Positions 16,227 through 24,779 are shown, counted from the stretch's first letter. The stretch: 64,000 bases of DNA from Marivita lacus (GCF_014637725.1 NZ_BMFC01000002.1:372907-436906), one strand, 5' to 3'. Numbers and translations: made by a program. The notes: generated by a model from the sequence alone, not told the origin.

Positions 16227-17059
16227 CCGACCCGATGGAGCGGATTGCAGCGGCGCTGGAACGCCTGGCGCCTGCGCCGCAACCTGCGCCGGATTTCGAT
16301 GTGGCAGATGCCTTTGTCTGGCATGTGAACCCCGATCACCTGCAACCCGTGCCCAAGGTCAGCCGCGTGGCGGTGGACCTGCTGATCGGGGTGGATCGCA
16401 GCCGCGACACGCTGCTGGCCAACACGCGGCAATTCGCACGCGGCCTGCCTGCGAACAACGCGCTCTTGTGGGGCGCGCGGGGAATGGGCAAGTCGAGCCT
16501 CGTCAAGGCAGTGCATGCCGCGGTGCTGGCCGAGGGGCTGCGTGTCAAGCTGGTGGAGCTGCAGCGCGAGGATTTGCCCAGCGTGGCGCGCCTGCTCAAC
16601 CTGTTGCGGGCGTCGGACCACCGATTCCTGCTGTTCTGCGACGATCTGAGCTTCAGCCATGATGACCAGCATTACAAATCGCTGAAGGCGGTGCTGGATG
16701 GCGGCGTCGAGGGGCGGCCCGACAACGTGGTGTTTTATGCCACGTCAAACCGGCGCCACCTGATGCCGCGCGACATGATCGAGAACGAGAGATCGTCTGG
16801 GATCAACCCATCCGAAGCGGTCGAGGAGAAAGTGTCGCTGTCGGATCGCTTCGGGCTGTGGCTGGGCTTTCACCCGTGCAACCAGGACGATTACCTTGCG
16901 ATGATCCGGGGCTATTGCGATGCTCACGGGGTCGAGATCGACGATGCGACGCTGCGCGCAGAGGCGATCGAATGGCAGGCCACACGCGGATCGCGGTCGG
17001 GCCGGGTGGCGTGGCAATACTTTACCGATCTTGCGGGACGCCGGGGCGTTGCGATCTAG
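16223..17059 (+). CDS. DUF815-family P-loop ATPase
   Basis: The 278-residue protein is an AAA-like ATPase of the DUF815 family. Walker A is WGARGMGKSSL at about residues 83-93, a Walker B-like LLFCDDLSF is near residue 135, and a sensor-1-like YATSNRRHLMP near residue 173. The cellular role of the family is not established. The GTG at 16223 overlaps the tatC stop as GTGA, pointing to translational coupling; an ATG at 16235 is an alternative. It completes the tat operon. Downstream, 17060-17328 holds a palindrome and a terminator but no credible gene. Confidence 0.87.
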   Translation: MTDPMERIAAALERLAPAPQPAPDFDVADAFVWHVNPDHLQPVPKVSRVAVDLLIGVDRSRDTLLANTRQFARGLPANNALLWGARGMGKSSLVKAVHAAVLAEGLRVKLVELQREDLPSVARLLNLLRASDHRFLLFCDDLSFSHDDQHYKSLKAVLDGGVEGRPDNVVFYATSNRRHLMPRDMIENERSSGINPSEAVEEKVSLSDRFGLWLGFHPCNQDDYLAMIRGYCDAHGVEIDDATLRAEAIEWQATRGSRSGRVAWQYFTDLAGRRGVAI

Positions 17060-17145
17060 GCACAACGGCTGTTGCGGCGGGCGAAGCTGAGGATCGGATC
17101 TTGGCCGGCGCGTGTGCTGTCCCCAGAATTTTATGGGCACGCTCT

Positions 17146-17167
17146 AGAATCTTCGTACGAAGATTCT
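17146..17167. repeat. Perfect 22-bp palindrome
   Basis: AGAATCTTCGT (17146-17156) is followed directly by its reverse complement (17157-17167) with no spacer. It lies between the convergent DUF815 ATPase and methyltransferase genes. A zero-spacer palindrome of this length would be an unusual terminator (no T-run follows). It is more likely a protein-binding site or a dispersed genomic repeat; no second copy was seen in this window. Confidence 0.55.
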
Positions 17168-17277
17168 GAGGCCCGGACGTCAAGAAAAGATGAAGGACTG
17201 CTGTCTTGGCCAGAATTGGGTACGGGGACGCCTCAATCTGACCGGAACCGTACATCACCGTCCAACCGCTGATAACG

Positions 17278-17306
17278 GAAACGCCGCGCTCTGTCCGAGC
17301 GCGGCG
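17278..17306 (-). terminator. Terminator of the one-carbon gene cluster
   Basis: Read on the minus strand, a perfect 10-bp stem CGCCGCGCTC / GAGCGCGGCG (17306-17297 and 17291-17282) with a five-base loop is followed by a short T-run. It lies 22 bases after the stop of the methyltransferase gene and closes the minus-strand cluster. Confidence 0.8.
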
Positions 17307-17328
17307 CTGTCATTTCCAAGCCGTCAGA

Positions 17329-18411
17329 TCACGCGCGGCGGCGGCGACCCCCGGTGCGGGCGTCGCGGCCCCGGCCTTCATGACCGGCTTTCGGAGGCTG
17401 CCGGTTGAACGCGATCCACGCACCGCCACCCTCGTCATTGTTGGTGAGGAAGTTGGCGGCACGGATCGCCTCCATCTCCTTGCCGGGCTTCGGCTTGGTC
17501 GAACCCAGACCGAACAGGATGCAAAAGGTTTCGTCGTCGATGTCCTCGGGCAGCACGATGCCCGCCGCTTCGACCTCGGCGCGTTTCTCGGCGATCCGGA
17601 TCGGGCCAACGGGCAGGGCGACCGGGTTCATGATCGCCGATGTCATGCCGGCGGCCATCGCCATCGGCAGAAAGGCGTTGTTGATGCCGTGACGGTTCGG
17701 CAGGCCAAAGCTGATGTTCGACGCGCCGCAGGTGGTGTTCACACCCAGTTCCTCGCGCAGGCGGCGGACCAGCGTAAAGACCTGAAGCCCCGCAGTGCCC
17801 ATCGCACCGATCGGCATGACCAGCGGGTCGACCACGATGTCATGCGCCGGGATGCCGAAATCGGCAGCGCGTTCGACGATCTTTTTCGCGACGGCAAAAC
17901 GCACATCGGGGTCCTCGGAGATGCCGGTGTCGTCGTTGGAAATGGCCACGACCGGCACATTGTATTTCTTGACCAGCGGCAGAACCAGTTCCATCCGCTC
18001 TTCTTCACCGGTGACCGAGTTCAGCAGCGGACGGCCTTCGGCAGCCGCCAACCCGTTCTCGAGGGCGCCGGGCACCGAACTGTCGATGCAGAGCGGGCAA
18101 TCGGTGATGGCCTGCACCCGCTGGACCAGTTCGCGCATCAGCGTCGGTTCGACAAAGTTGTTGTCGGCGTAGCGCGGGTCTTCGGCCATCTTGTTCGAGA
18201 AGACGGCACCCGAGTTGATGTCGAGGATATTGGCGCCTGCTGCAACCTGTGCCAGCGCGTCGGCTTCGACCCGGCTGAAATCGCCGCGTTCCAGTTCCTC
18301 GTTCAGGATCTTGCGGCCCGTCGGGTTGATCCGTTCACCGATGACGCAGAACGGCTGGTCGAACCCGATGATGGCGGTTTTGGTCTTGGACTCGACAATC
18401 GTGCGGGTCAT
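17329..18411 (-). CDS. Methyltetrahydrofolate:corrinoid methyltransferase (pterin-binding, MetH-module-like)
   Basis: The 360-residue protein is a pterin-binding TIM barrel like the folate domain of methionine synthase MetH. Visible signatures are VIGERINPTGRK (residues 23-34), QVAAGANILDINSG (55-68), LCIDSS near residue 107 and the NISFGLPNR region near 240. It should take the methyl group from methyl-tetrahydrofolate to a cobalamin carrier in the cytoplasm. No homocysteine-binding or B12-binding domain is attached, so it needs partner proteins coded elsewhere. An unusual low-complexity tail rich in Arg and Gly ends the protein. The start overlaps the HAD gene stop as ATGA, and metF is two genes upstream, giving methyl-THF supply and use in one operon. 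Confidence 0.9.
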   Translation of the reverse strand: MTRTIVESKTKTAIIGFDQPFCVIGERINPTGRKILNEELERGDFSRVEADALAQVAAGANILDINSGAVFSNKMAEDPRYADNNFVEPTLMRELVQRVQAITDCPLCIDSSVPGALENGLAAAEGRPLLNSVTGEEERMELVLPLVKKYNVPVVAISNDDTGISEDPDVRFAVAKKIVERAADFGIPAHDIVVDPLVMPIGAMGTAGLQVFTLVRRLREELGVNTTCGASNISFGLPNRHGINNAFLPMAMAAGMTSAIMNPVALPVGPIRIAEKRAEVEAAGIVLPEDIDDETFCILFGLGSTKPKPGKEMEAIRAANFLTNNDEGGGAWIAFNRQPPKAGHEGRGRDARTGGRRRRA

Positions 18412-19067
18412 GCGGCTACTCCTAGAATGCGGGCCAGAATGCCTGGCAGCGCGGGGTCTGTGAAATCCTGGACGGTCATGTCGGCACCGGCGGCACGCAG
18501 TTTCGCGTCATCCAGTGCGGAGCGGATGCCGATGCTGTAGGCGCCGGAGGCGGCAGCGGCGCGCATGCCCGAGGGGCTGTCCTCGAAGGCGATGCAGTCT
18601 TCGGGGAACTCTCCGAGTGCCGCCATCGCGGTCAGGTAGGGCATCGGGTGCGGCTTGCCAAAGGCGCATTCCTCGCCGATCACGATCACCTCGAACCGGT
18701 CGCGCAGCCCGATCGCACCCAGCATGGCCTCGGCGTTGAGGCGCATGGCATTGGTCACCACCGCCAGTTGCCAGCCCTGCGCCTGTGCGGCGTCGATGAA
18801 GTCGGGCAGGCCTGCGGTGGCCGGGTAGGGCGCAGGCAGGCGGTCGCGAAACTGCGCCTCTTTCCATTCGCTCAGGGCTTGCGGATCGGGCTCGTTGGGC
18901 AGGTAATCGGCAAAGACATCGACATTCAGACGGCCATGCACCTGCTCCATGTAGAACCCTTCGGGCACCGGCAGGCCCCGGTCGGTCCAGAGTTCCGTAA
19001 AGACGGCCTCGTGGATCGGGTCCGAGTTCAGCATGGTGCCGTCTAGATCAAAAAGCAGGGCTGGCAT
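18408..19067 (-). CDS. HAD-superfamily hydrolase (phosphoglycolate phosphatase/beta-phosphoglucomutase-like)
   Basis: The 219-residue protein has HAD motif I DLDGTMLNSDP at residues 7-17 with the nucleophilic Asp, motif II with VVTNA near residue 117-121, Lys of motif III in GKPHPMP near residue 155, and motif IV EDSPSGMRAA. The cap is the small helical type inserted after motif I, as in beta-phosphoglucomutase-like phosphatases. The substrate cannot be told from sequence. It is wedged between metF and the corrinoid methyltransferase, overlapping the latter by four bases, so a repair or salvage role in one-carbon metabolism is possible but unproven. Confidence 0.87.
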   Translation of the reverse strand: MPALLFDLDGTMLNSDPIHEAVFTELWTDRGLPVPEGFYMEQVHGRLNVDVFADYLPNEPDPQALSEWKEAQFRDRLPAPYPATAGLPDFIDAAQAQGWQLAVVTNAMRLNAEAMLGAIGLRDRFEVIVIGEECAFGKPHPMPYLTAMAALGEFPEDCIAFEDSPSGMRAAAASGAYSIGIRSALDDAKLRAAGADMTVQDFTDPALPGILARILGVAA

Positions 19068-19076
19068 GTGTGACGA

Positions 19077-20003
19077 TCAGCTCGCGGCAGCGGGCGCGGT
19101 TCCGGCACCGCCGTTTTCGATCGCCCAGGTGGCGTTGGACGTGATCCCGCCCAGCGGGAAGAAATGCACCTGTTCGATGTTGAAATCGGGGTTCTTTGCC
19201 TTGTGCGCGGCCAGTTTGGTCAGCGCCTCTGTCGGCTCGTAGGGCAGCAGCAGCTTGGACACGTCCATCGCGCGTTTCTGCAGCACCTTGAGCGACGGGC
19301 CGACACCGCAGGCGATGGCGAACTTGATCAGGGTTTGCAGCTTTGCAGGACCGGCTATGCCGATATGCACCGGCAGTTTGATACCAGCCGCAGACAAGTC
19401 ATCGACCCATTTGATGATCGGGTCAGCGTCAAAGGCGAATTGCGTCGCCAGCGCCATCTTGGCATCGGTGCGTTCCGAAAACGCCTGTTTCCAGCGCAGT
19501 GCGTCTTCGACATTCTTCATGCCGCCGTTGGGGTCGATGTCCTTGTTGCCCTCGGGGTGACCGGCGACATGAAGGCGCTTGAAACCCGCCTTGTCGAACA
19601 GCCCGCTTTCCATCAGCTGCATCGAGCTGTCGAAATCGCCATGCGGCTTGGACACGCCACCTGCCAGAAGCAGCGCCTGATCGACGCCCGCTTCGCCCTG
19701 GTAGCGCGCGATCCAGTCAGCCAGCATGGCCTTGTCCTTGATGATGCGGGCCGGGAAGTGCGGCATGACGGGATAGCCGGCATCGGCAAGGCGCTTGGCT
19801 GTCGCGACCATGTCCTCGATGGGCGTGCCTTCGATATGGGCGATGTAGACGCGGGTGCCGGGGGCCAGCAGGGCGCGGAAATCCTCGACCTTTTCGGCGG
19901 TGCGCGGCATGACCTCGATGGAGTAGCCCTTCAGGAAGGCTTCCATCTCGGGTGTTGTGCCGTTCTCGACGGTTTCGCGCTTGCGGAAATACAACAATGC
20001 CAT
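19077..20003 (-). CDS. Methylenetetrahydrofolate reductase (MetF family)
   Basis: The 308-residue protein resembles the MTHFR family, which reduces methylene-THF to methyl-THF with an FAD cofactor. The barrel is recognised by PGTRVYIAHIEGTP, the PVMPHFPAR segment, LLLAGG and HVAGHPEGN. Sequence differs clearly from E. coli MetF and matches a divergent alphaproteobacterial subgroup, so the activity is likely but not certain. The ATG at 20003 has GGGAGG five bases upstream and is preferred to one at 20024. It lies between the small conserved protein and the HAD gene on the same strand. Confidence 0.85.
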   Translation of the reverse strand: MALLYFRKRETVENGTTPEMEAFLKGYSIEVMPRTAEKVEDFRALLAPGTRVYIAHIEGTPIEDMVATAKRLADAGYPVMPHFPARIIKDKAMLADWIARYQGEAGVDQALLLAGGVSKPHGDFDSSMQLMESGLFDKAGFKRLHVAGHPEGNKDIDPNGGMKNVEDALRWKQAFSERTDAKMALATQFAFDADPIIKWVDDLSAAGIKLPVHIGIAGPAKLQTLIKFAIACGVGPSLKVLQKRAMDVSKLLLPYEPTEALTKLAAHKAKNPDFNIEQVHFFPLGGITSNATWAIENGGAGTAPAAAS

Positions 20004-20030
20004 AATGGCCTCCCTCAGGGTCATGCGGGG

Positions 20031-20327
20031 TTACGCCCAGCCTTCGTTATCAATCAGCGCCTTGAGGCGCGCCTTGTCATATTCCGCGTCGATGCGCGCG
20101 GTTTCGGCGGCGCAGACCTCTTCGGGCTCTCCGTCCACCGTATATGGGGCGGCCTTGCGCCATTCCGCAAGGTAACTGTCGGTGTCCGATGCCCCGATCT
20201 TCATCGCGGCGCGGTCGATGGCCTGTTCGAACCGTTCTGGCAAAGGCGCCTTGGCACCGCGCCGGCCCTTGCCCACGATCACCTGCGCCGGGATATCTCG
20301 CCAGTAGACAATAGTGACATCCGGCAT
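20031..20327 (-). CDS. Small conserved protein of the 'virulence factor' family, linked to MetF
   Basis: The 98-residue acidic protein begins MPDVTIVYWRDIPAQVIVGKG. It resembles a small family usually annotated 'virulence factor' that, from memory, sits beside MetF and corrinoid methyltransferase genes in alphaproteobacteria. The family name says nothing useful about function here. The conserved core is YWRDIPAQV, RRGAKAPLPERFEQAIDRAA and the YLAEWRK region; no catalytic motif or membrane segment is seen. The ATG at 20327 is chosen because upstream codons look non-conserved. It starts the four-gene minus-strand cluster, so a role as an accessory subunit in methyl transfer is a fair guess. Confidence 0.78.
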   Translation of the reverse strand: MPDVTIVYWRDIPAQVIVGKGRRGAKAPLPERFEQAIDRAAMKIGASDTDSYLAEWRKAAPYTVDGEPEEVCAAETARIDAEYDKARLKALIDNEGWA

Positions 20328-20592
20328 GTCGTGATTCCTTCGATGTGCTTGCGCCTTCGTAATTGAGCGCATCCGCGACCCAAGTGCGAATTTCGACGTG
20401 TCCGATCCCGTCTGCGACCCGGGGTCACAATAGGGCATGACGCTGTCAATGGCGATGCTCCTGCTGCGCCAAAATTCTCAGGCTTTGCATGAGACGGGCT
20501 CATAACTGCGCCAGCACGCATCACGAAACTTGCGATGGATCGCAAGCCCGCATAGGGTTGGGATAACTTACATATTCGGAAGGCGCGAAGTC

Positions 20593-21705
20593 ATGGCGCC
20601 AAAGCGTCCCAGAGGTGCGGGCGCATTCCCGAAACCGGTAGAAAGCCCCGCGCCGTCACGGCCCGATCCATCAGAGCTTTATGCCGCGCTGGATCTGGGC
20701 ACAAACAGTTGTCGCATGTTGATTGCCCAACCCAAGGGCAACCAATTTCACGTGGTCGACAGCTTTTCCAAGTCGGTGCAACTGGGGGCCGGGCTTGAAA
20801 AGTCCGGCAGGCTCAGCCGTGCGTCGATGAACCGGACGATTTCGGCGCTGCGGGTGTGCCAGCAGAAGATCCGCCGCCACGAAGTGACGCAGATGCGGCT
20901 GGTGGCGACCGAGGCGTGCCGCCGGGCGCACAACGCGCGCGAGTTCATCCGTCAGGTGAAACGCGAGACCGGGCTGACGCTCGAGATCATCCAGCCCGAA
21001 GAAGAGGCGCGGCTGGCAGTGATTTCCTGCGCGCCGCTGGTCAGCACCAAGACCGAGCAATTGCTGGTGGTCGATATCGGCGGCGGGTCGACCGAACTGG
21101 TCTGGATCGACCTGACAGCCGTGCCCGCCTTTGACCGCCCCCGCGCGATCATGCGGCTGCATGCCGGATTCCACACCAAGGACAGCCCGTTTCCCGCCGC
21201 CCGCGTGGTGGACTGGATCAGCGTGCCTTTGGGTGTGGCCACGCTGCGGGACCAGTTCTCGGACGTGGAAAGCGACAGCGCACGCTATGCGCTGATGAGC
21301 TGGTATTTCGAGGAAAACCTGGCCGAATTTGCACCCTACAAGGATGTGCAGGCGCGCGAGGGGTTCCAGATCGTCGGCACAAGCGGCACGGTCACAACCG
21401 TGGCGGCCAGCCATCTGGGCCTCAAACGCTATGACCGGACCAAGGTGGACGGGTTGCGCATGACCTCGGACCAGATCGAGAAGGTGATTTCCAACTATCT
21501 CGAACTTGGCCCCGAAGGACGGCGTGCCGATCCCCGGATCGGTTTGGACCGTCAGGCGCTGATCATGTCGGGTGCCGCGATCCTGCAAGCCTTGCTGCGC
21601 TGCTGGCCGACGGACCGGCTGTCGGTTGCGGATCGCGGCCTGCGCGAAGGTCTGCTTTATGCGCAGATGTCGGCGGATGGCGTGCTGGAGGATGCGCCGT
21701 TCTGA
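20593..21705 (+). CDS. Ppx/GppA-family exopolyphosphatase/guanosine pentaphosphatase
   Basis: The 370-residue protein belongs to the actin-like ATPase superfamily. Phosphate loop 1 reads AALDLGTNSCRMLI near residue 31-44, loop 2 is VDIGGGSTEL near residue 159, and the T/S-rich VGTSGTVTTVAA segment near residue 262 closes the site. It probably hydrolyses polyphosphate or pppGpp. It is a single-domain short form without the HD-like extension of E. coli Ppx. The ATG at 20593 has GGAAGG upstream. It is divergent from the one-carbon cluster and ends three bases before the convergent aroQ. Confidence 0.88.
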   Translation: MAPKRPRGAGAFPKPVESPAPSRPDPSELYAALDLGTNSCRMLIAQPKGNQFHVVDSFSKSVQLGAGLEKSGRLSRASMNRTISALRVCQQKIRRHEVTQMRLVATEACRRAHNAREFIRQVKRETGLTLEIIQPEEEARLAVISCAPLVSTKTEQLLVVDIGGGSTELVWIDLTAVPAFDRPRAIMRLHAGFHTKDSPFPAARVVDWISVPLGVATLRDQFSDVESDSARYALMSWYFEENLAEFAPYKDVQAREGFQIVGTSGTVTTVAASHLGLKRYDRTKVDGLRMTSDQIEKVISNYLELGPEGRRADPRIGLDRQALIMSGAAILQALLRCWPTDRLSVADRGLREGLLYAQMSADGVLEDAPF

Positions 21706-21708
21706 CGA

Positions 21709-22146
21709 TCAGCCCAGCAGGCTGATCACCCGCCGCAGCGCCAGTTCATAGCCTTCGACACCGAACCCCGCGATCACGCCCTCGGCGCGGGCCGAGACGT
21801 AGGAATGGTGCCGGAACGCCTCGCGTTTGTGGACGTTCGAGATGTGCACTTCGAACACCAGCCCCTCGTAAGCCTGAAGCGCGTCGTAGATCGCCACGGA
21901 GGTGTGGGTGAAGGCACCGGGGTTGATGATGATGGCGGCCGCCGCATCGCGGGCCTCGTGAATCCAGTCGATGATCTGGCCTTCGTGGTTCGACTGCATG
22001 GATTTCAGATCGAGCTTCGCCGGTTTGGCCAGCGCCGCGCAGCGGGCCGCGACGTCGTCCAGCGTGTCAGATCCATAGATCGTGGGTTCCCGCTTGCCCA
22101 GAAGGTTCAGGTTGGGCCCGTGGATCAGGAAGACGGTCTTGGACAT
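21709..22146 (-). CDS. aroQ: 3-dehydroquinate dehydratase, type II
   Basis: The 145-residue enzyme dehydrates 3-dehydroquinate to dehydroshikimate in aromatic amino acid synthesis. The type II signature is complete: [16 protein letters not shown] (residues 8-23) with the catalytic Arg and Tyr, [16 protein letters not shown] with the substrate Asn/His, and [20 protein letters not shown] with the catalytic His. The ATG at 22146 begins [12 protein letters not shown] as in homologues; upstream codons are not conserved. It stands alone, convergent with ppx and downstream of the molybdenum hydroxylase genes. Confidence 0.95.
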   Translation of the reverse strand: MSKTVFLIHGPNLNLLGKREPTIYGSDTLDDVAARCAALAKPAKLDLKSMQSNHEGQIIDWIHEARDAAAAIIINPGAFTHTSVAIYDALQAYEGLVFEVHISNVHKREAFRHHSYVSARAEGVIAGFGVEGYELALRRVISLLG

Positions 22147-22218
22147 GGGGTGCTCCGGTTTGATTGCCCTAGCTGTGCCAGCTTGCCGCCGGTCGCGCAA
22201 CCCGGCGCGTGTCGTGGC

Positions 22219-24327
22219 TCACAGCGCCAGCGCGGCCTGCGTGATGGCATCGGCGGTGAAGGGCATCCGCCGCAGGCGCAACCCGGTGGCTGCAAAGATC
22301 GCGTTGGCGATGGCGGCCACGGTGGGGCCGGGCGACGCCTCTCCCGCACCGACAGAGGGCAGAGCGTTGTCTTCGAGCAGCGATATGTCGAAGTCCGGAA
22401 CATTGTCGAAGCGGAGCACCGGATAGCTGTCCCAGTCGCGCGAGGTGATGCCATTGCGGTCCCATGTGACCTCTTCGTGCAGCGCCCAGCTTGCCGCCTG
22501 CATGACCCCGCCTTCGAGCTGTGCAATAAGCCCGTCAGGGTCGATCACGCGGCCCGCATCGGCCACGATGGTCACCCGGTCAAGCCGCACCTCGGCGGTG
22601 TCGGTCACGCTCAGATCCACGGCCATGCCGACGCGGGTCATGGCGTTCTTGTACTGCGCATAGGCGATGCCCCGGCCCATGCCCTCGGCCACGGGGGGCA
22701 GGGCAGCAAGACGGCGGTCGAGGTCGCGCAGCACGGCGATGGCGCGCGGATCGGTGAGGTGTGCGATGCGGAACGCGATCGGATCGGTGCCTGCCGTTTG
22801 CGCGGCCTCGTCCATCAGGCTTTCCAGCGCGAACACATTGGCGACAGCCCCCAGACAGCGCATGGCGGATGTGCGGTGCGGCAGGTTCTGGACAAGATTC
22901 TTGACCAGACGGATCTCGGCGAAGCCGTAGATCGGATCAAGGTTCCGGTGCATCCCCGCATGAGTGCCCATGTTGGGCGGGGCGACAAAGGGCGGCAACG
23001 GATCGGCGCGGAACCGGTTGGCCAGCAGCTTTGCCGGACCCGCGCGGTTGGGGCCGGGGCGGGGCCGACCACGATGTGTGTCGCTGAAGGCTTCGGCGGA
23101 GAGTGCGGTGATCCTTCCGTCTGTCAGGGACGCATCCACCTGCACCGCCATCGCGGGGGCGAAAGGCTCCCACGCATGTTCGTCCTCGCGCGACCATTTC
23201 AGCAGGATCGGCGTGCCGGGCAGGGCCATCGCCACCAGCGCGGTCTCGTAAGTCGCATCGTCGGCACCGTTATGGCCGTAGCAGCCGGAACCGGGGACAT
23301 GGGTGATGTCGACCTGATCCGGCATCAGGCCAAGGCTGTCGGCAATCGCTTCGCGCAGCGGGTAGATGCCCTGGCTGTGGCTGTGTAGGATCAACCGCTC
23401 GCCTGTCCATTCCGCCATCGCCGCCGAGGGTGCCAACGCGCCGTGCATCTGGTAGGGCCGTTCGAACCGTGCGCTGAGGTCTGGCGCGGGCAGCGGGTCG
23501 GGCACGGGGGCCTGTTGCGGGGTGCCGTTCACCACCGGGAAGCGTTGGGCGGTGGCGGCGGTCAGTTGCGCCAGCACGTCCGCTTCCGGCAAACCGCCGT
23601 GCAGATCCCAAGTGCAGGCCAGCCCGAGGCTGGTCGCCGTCTTGACCACGTCCCATTCGCGCGGTCCCGCAACGGCGATGAAACTGCCGTCGCGCAGGAC
23701 GTGCAGGCCCCTGACCTGTGCCTTGTCCAGCGCGGTCTGGTCGATCTCGCGCAAGGTGGCGCGGGCGTGGGGCGGGCTGACGCGGCGGGCGTGCCACATG
23801 CCGGGCAGGTCGAGGTCGTGCAGAAAGGTGTAGCGTCCCTGCACCATGGCCGAAATGCCACGCATATCCGGGGCCGGAGCGGCGCCGGGCACATGCCGGG
23901 GCAGATCGGGATCGACGGGCAGGTCGGGCGGAAGGTCGCGGGCCAGTTCGACAAGGCCAAGGCGCAGATTGGTGCCCGCGCGCTGCACGTGGCCATCCTC
24001 CAGCACCCAATCGGCGCGGTCGCCACCATGTTGCGCGATTGCCATGTCGAGGACATGCTTGCGCAGGGTCGCGGCGGCAGAGGCGACGGCGCGACCCGAG
24101 TGTTCGATGGAATTGCTGCCCGAGGTGATGCCTTCATCCGGCGCGTGTCCGGTGCGGACGGGGGCGATGCCGATCTGCAACAGCGGCAGCGCCAGTTCCT
24201 CCTGCACGATCCGCACCAGCGCGGTCGAGATGCGCTGGCCGATATCGACCTTGCCGGTGTGGATCAGCAGGCTGTCACCGTCGGTGGTCAGCCAGTCGGC
24301 AACGCGCGGATAGTTCTTGAGGCTCAT
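22219..24327 (-). CDS. Molybdenum hydroxylase large subunit (isoquinoline 1-oxidoreductase beta/aldehyde oxidase type)
   Basis: The 702-residue protein matches the molybdopterin-binding subunit of the xanthine oxidase family in the split IorB-like form. The C-terminal VGAGEASPGPTVAAIANAI segment carries the catalytic Glu that deprotonates the Mo-OH, and GYGHNGADDATYETALVA-type cofactor contacts occur near residue 345. These enzymes hydroxylate N-heteroaromatics or aldehydes with water as oxygen donor. The N-terminal half is short compared with XdhB-like proteins and there is no twin-arginine signal, so it should act in the cytoplasm. The start overlaps the small subunit stop as ATGA. No MoCo sulfurase/XdhC-like maturation gene is nearby. 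Confidence 0.87.
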   Translation of the reverse strand: MSLKNYPRVADWLTTDGDSLLIHTGKVDIGQRISTALVRIVQEELALPLLQIGIAPVRTGHAPDEGITSGSNSIEHSGRAVASAAATLRKHVLDMAIAQHGGDRADWVLEDGHVQRAGTNLRLGLVELARDLPPDLPVDPDLPRHVPGAAPAPDMRGISAMVQGRYTFLHDLDLPGMWHARRVSPPHARATLREIDQTALDKAQVRGLHVLRDGSFIAVAGPREWDVVKTATSLGLACTWDLHGGLPEADVLAQLTAATAQRFPVVNGTPQQAPVPDPLPAPDLSARFERPYQMHGALAPSAAMAEWTGERLILHSHSQGIYPLREAIADSLGLMPDQVDITHVPGSGCYGHNGADDATYETALVAMALPGTPILLKWSREDEHAWEPFAPAMAVQVDASLTDGRITALSAEAFSDTHRGRPRPGPNRAGPAKLLANRFRADPLPPFVAPPNMGTHAGMHRNLDPIYGFAEIRLVKNLVQNLPHRTSAMRCLGAVANVFALESLMDEAAQTAGTDPIAFRIAHLTDPRAIAVLRDLDRRLAALPPVAEGMGRGIAYAQYKNAMTRVGMAVDLSVTDTAEVRLDRVTIVADAGRVIDPDGLIAQLEGGVMQAASWALHEEVTWDRNGITSRDWDSYPVLRFDNVPDFDISLLEDNALPSVGAGEASPGPTVAAIANAIFAATGLRLRRMPFTADAITQAALAL

Positions 24328-24779
24328 GCCTTGGCCGCCTTCTCAATCGCCCTGAGCACGCGCGGGTGTGATCCGCAGCGGCACAGATGTGGCGTCAACG
24401 CCGCCTTGGTGGTGGCGCGATCCGGTGCCGGGTTGTCCACCAGCAAGGCGGTTGCCGCCACCACGAGACCTGATGTGCAATAGCCACATTGTGCGGCGGT
24501 CTCTTCGACAAAGGCCTGTTGCACGCGCTGGCCGATCTCGGTCTCGGCGATGCCTTCGATGGTCGTGACATTTTTGCCGGCGAACGCCTCGACCGGGGTG
24601 ACGCAGGACAGCACCAGTTTGCCGTCCACCATGACCGCACAGGCTCCGCATTGTTCCAACCCGCAACCCAGCTTGGTGCCTTTGAGTTTCAACTCGTCGC
24701 GCAGGACATAGACCAGCGGCGTGTCCGGGTCGGACGTGATGTCATGCGCGGTTCCGTTGATCGTCAGTCTCAGGCTCAC
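24324..24779 (-). CDS. Molybdenum hydroxylase [2Fe-2S] small subunit (IorA-like)
   Basis: The 151-residue subunit carries two [2Fe-2S] clusters that pass electrons from the Mo site. The plant-ferredoxin-type set is C39, C44, C47 and C59; the second, helical set is C98, C101, C133 and C135 (AQCGYCTSG ... HLCRCGSHPR). A GTG at 24779 overlaps the OsmC stop as GTGA; an ATG at 24797 would give six more residues. It pairs with the large subunit immediately downstream. The physiological electron acceptor is not encoded here; two-subunit enzymes of this type often use a cytochrome. Confidence 0.9.
   Translation of the reverse strand: MSLRLTINGTAHDITSDPDTPLVYVLRDELKLKGTKLGCGLEQCGACAVMVDGKLVLSCVTPVEAFAGKNVTTIEGIAETEIGQRVQQAFVEETAAQCGYCTSGLVVAATALLVDNPAPDRATTKAALTPHLCRCGSHPRVLRAIEKAAKA

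Noticed and set aside
17072-17272. Small plus-strand ORF of 66 codons after the DUF815 gene.
   Set aside because: It spans the palindrome, lacks a ribosome binding site and has no resemblance to any known family.
20328-20592. SAM- or SAH-type riboswitch before the MetF cluster.
   Set aside because: No recognisable conserved core or pseudoknot elements were seen; a covariance-model search would be needed to exclude it fully.
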